This document shows, in pieces, positions 63,521 to 64,000 of a stretch of 64,000 nt of DNA. The translations under genes were made by a program, and so were the position numbers. The stretch's first letter is position 1, and the number at the start of each line of letters is the position of its first letter. The DNA lies in assembly GCA_013407085.1 (NCBI GenBank), contig JACCGJ010018523.1, positions 62,001 through 126,000 on the forward strand. Direction: 5' to 3'. The stretch comes from Atriophallophorus winterbourni (taxonomy: Eukaryota > Platyhelminthes > Trematoda > Plagiorchiida > Microphallidae). The notes beneath the pieces are model-generated. The model made no database searches and was not told the origin of the DNA. It worked only from the letters and a program-made list of their open reading frames with translations.

Positions 63521-64000
63521 CTACAAATTTCACAGGCATAGATCATTAACTTCGCATATAAGAAGTCGGACATACGGAACAAATAAACGCAGATAAGGCC
63601 AACAACTCGCGTTGAAAAATGTTCCACTGCATATCACGAAACGTTTATAATCAATCGTGCCAGCTCAGAGAAAATCAAGAAGCCACCAAGACATGTGATA
63701 AAGTTTACTCACAATCTCAATGTGGCTTCTGCAGTGGAATATCAACCGTTGGCATGATCATCTACCTGAAATAATTGCTTGCGCTAGTATACGCTGTTTT
63801 TCTAGATTTAACAAGGGCGCTCGACTACGGCAGCAGGGAAAGTCTTATAGGCTGCTCACTAAGATAGCTCAAAATCGTTATTTCTTTATACTTTGGCATA
63901 AAGGGCTCAATCCATTTTGAGGGTTGCAGGTTAGAAGCCTTTGAAATTCGTCGTGTCAAACAATGATGTGTTTTTGCTACCACGCTGGTGGGCATTTTTG
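63521..64000. other. Probable intron of the unidentified minus-strand gene
   Basis: No further exon recognised before the window edge. Confidence 0.35.

Overview
The window comes from a digenean trematode (fluke). The best evidence is a set of small intronless genes for secreted Tyr/Gly/Lys/Asp-rich proteins, four of which carry the Trematode Eggshell Synthesis (TES) domain. Large AT-rich intergenic spaces full of CR1-like non-LTR retrotransposons, Penelope-like remnants and hammerhead-ribozyme repeats agree with this. The genus cannot be fixed from sequence alone.

Layout: 0-8.3 kb holds retroelement remnants and the last three recognisable exons of WDR19/IFT144 (+), an intraflagellar transport protein. 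8.8-14.3 kb holds two head-to-tail CR1-like elements (-), the second almost complete (ORF1, endonuclease, reverse transcriptase) with one homopolymer frameshift. 15.2-44 kb is the eggshell cluster: a His-rich/Gly-Tyr mosaic protein (15218, +), TES genes at 19819 (+), 25940 (+), 34806 (-) and 43416 (+), and a diverged Tyr/Asp-rich secreted protein (29387, +). Between these genes lie decayed retroelements, hammerhead-ribozyme repeats and a Mutator-like element (MULE) whose inverted ends are arrays of a 14-15 bp repeat. 44-54 kb is gene-poor: RT fragments, a Penelope-like GIY-YIG remnant, a second MULE with tandem-repeat ends, and more ribozyme repeats. 54.4-62.3 kb is the three-exon SNRNP35 gene (U11/U12 minor-spliceosome 35K protein, -), whose 6.1-kb intron 1 has collected several copies of one SINE-like family. 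62.8-63.5 kb has the last two visible exons of an unidentified Gln/Ser/His-rich protein (-).

The cluster genes probably work together. Eggshell precursors are made in vitelline cells, stored in granules, secreted and cross-linked through tyrosine oxidation. Three TES genes share a TATA-like element 40-42 bp before the ATG, which suggests short leaders and a common promoter plan.

The most notable signals are two hammerhead ribozymes whose stem I and stem II pairs are all retained although the bases differ, sitting in tandem-dimer repeats; the two MULE derivatives with tandem-repeat termini, one with a perfect 9-bp target duplication; and the His-rich mosaic shell protein. Family assignments come from motif recognition without database searches.
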